Below are positions 63,935 through 64,000 of a stretch of 64,000 nt of DNA, piece by piece. Numbering within the stretch: the first letter of the stretch is position 1; each line of letters opens with the position of its first letter. A model generated the notes under the pieces. The model was given only the letters and a program-made list of their open reading frames with translations, made no database searches and had not been told where the DNA came from. Made by a program: the position numbers and the translations under genes. The stretch is from Desulfosarcina sp. BuS5. GTDB taxonomy: Bacteria; Desulfobacterota; Desulfobacteria; Desulfobacterales; BuS5. Where the stretch lies: contig NZ_CP087952.1 of the NCBI RefSeq assembly GCF_028752835.1, forward strand, positions 1,531,041 through 1,595,040. Direction: 5' to 3'.

Positions 63935-63951
63935 AAGAAGATAAAAATATT

Positions 63952-64000
63952 ATGCTTAAAGTTATTCCCTTGGGCGGACTCGGTGAAATCGGACTTAATA
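63952..64000 (+). CDS. rnj: Ribonuclease J, 5' end only
   Basis: MLKVIPLGGLGEIGLN, the unmistakable N-terminus of RNase J metallo-beta-lactamase nucleases, runs off the window. RNase J degrades and matures RNA. It begins 17 bp after the preceding gene. Confidence 0.8.
   Translation, partial: MLKVIPLGGLGEIGLN

Overview
The window looks like a chromosomal segment of a sulfate-reducing, Desulfobacterales-like anaerobe (Desulfobacterota). This is inferred from gene content: a FmdB/groES/groEL/RNase J block, GltBD, an anaerobic heme-degradation radical SAM protein, HflKC, possible selenocysteine use, and many palindromic repeats and decayed insertion sequences. No rRNA or tRNA gene was recognised. 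Housekeeping blocks (gltBD at 28-34 kb, the acyltransferase-like gene and asnS at 36-39 kb, hflKC to rnj at 58-64 kb) alternate with accessory DNA.

Layout. 0-4.1 kb: a visibly more GC-rich protein-quality-control group (truncated dnaK, a two-RHH-like protein, an HtpX-like protease). 4.2-5.2 kb: a diadenylate-cyclase-like gene broken first by a 367-bp MITE with a perfect 9-bp target duplication, then by an IS66-type element. 5.2-27.5 kb: two directly repeated IS66 elements that also carry a DruA-like DUF4338 gene. The left copy is interrupted by a group II intron. They bracket about 14 kb holding a DUF4143 ATPase, a MazEF-like pair, a truncated metal P-type ATPase, a MarR regulator, an SO_0444-like metal permease with an in-frame TGA at a conserved Cys, and a heme acquisition operon (TonB receptor, ECF transporter, flavodoxin, PNPOx-like protein, HutW-like radical SAM). 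28-34 kb: gltBD. 34-36 kb: gene fragments (DUF6516 toxin, HTH regulator, HsdR, AlbA_2, REP transposase, IstB). 36-39.5 kb: an MFS/PlsC fusion, asnS and a tiny zinc ribbon with an internal TGA. 39.5-41.3 kb: ISL3 and eCIS-core (DUF4157) remnants and a long-TIR MITE.

41.4-57.7 kb is a type I-B CRISPR-Cas locus: nine 37-bp repeats and cas4, cas3, cas5, cas7, cas8b, cas6, cas2, cas1, all transcribed right to left. It has been invaded and rearranged. It holds three pieces of cas4 (one intact gene and two remnants), a second cas6 3' remnant, a stand-alone BrxC-C-terminus-like protein, a DUF6516 toxin pair, a nucleotidyltransferase pair, an AAA-ATPase with a nuclease-like tail, an ORF6N gene with a stop codon, and a broken vapBC. 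Between vapB and vapC lie two degenerate CRISPR repeats around a spacer-like sequence that is repeated next door. This resembles CreA-type mini-arrays and is the strongest candidate here for an undescribed regulatory system.

57.9-64 kb is housekeeping: hflKC, a 32-codon COX24-like ribosomal-type protein, an HExxH protein, fmdB, groESL, a hypothetical gene and the start of RNase J. Several single-base frameshifts (TonB receptor, EcfA, IstB, IS66 copy 1) may be real decay or assembly errors.
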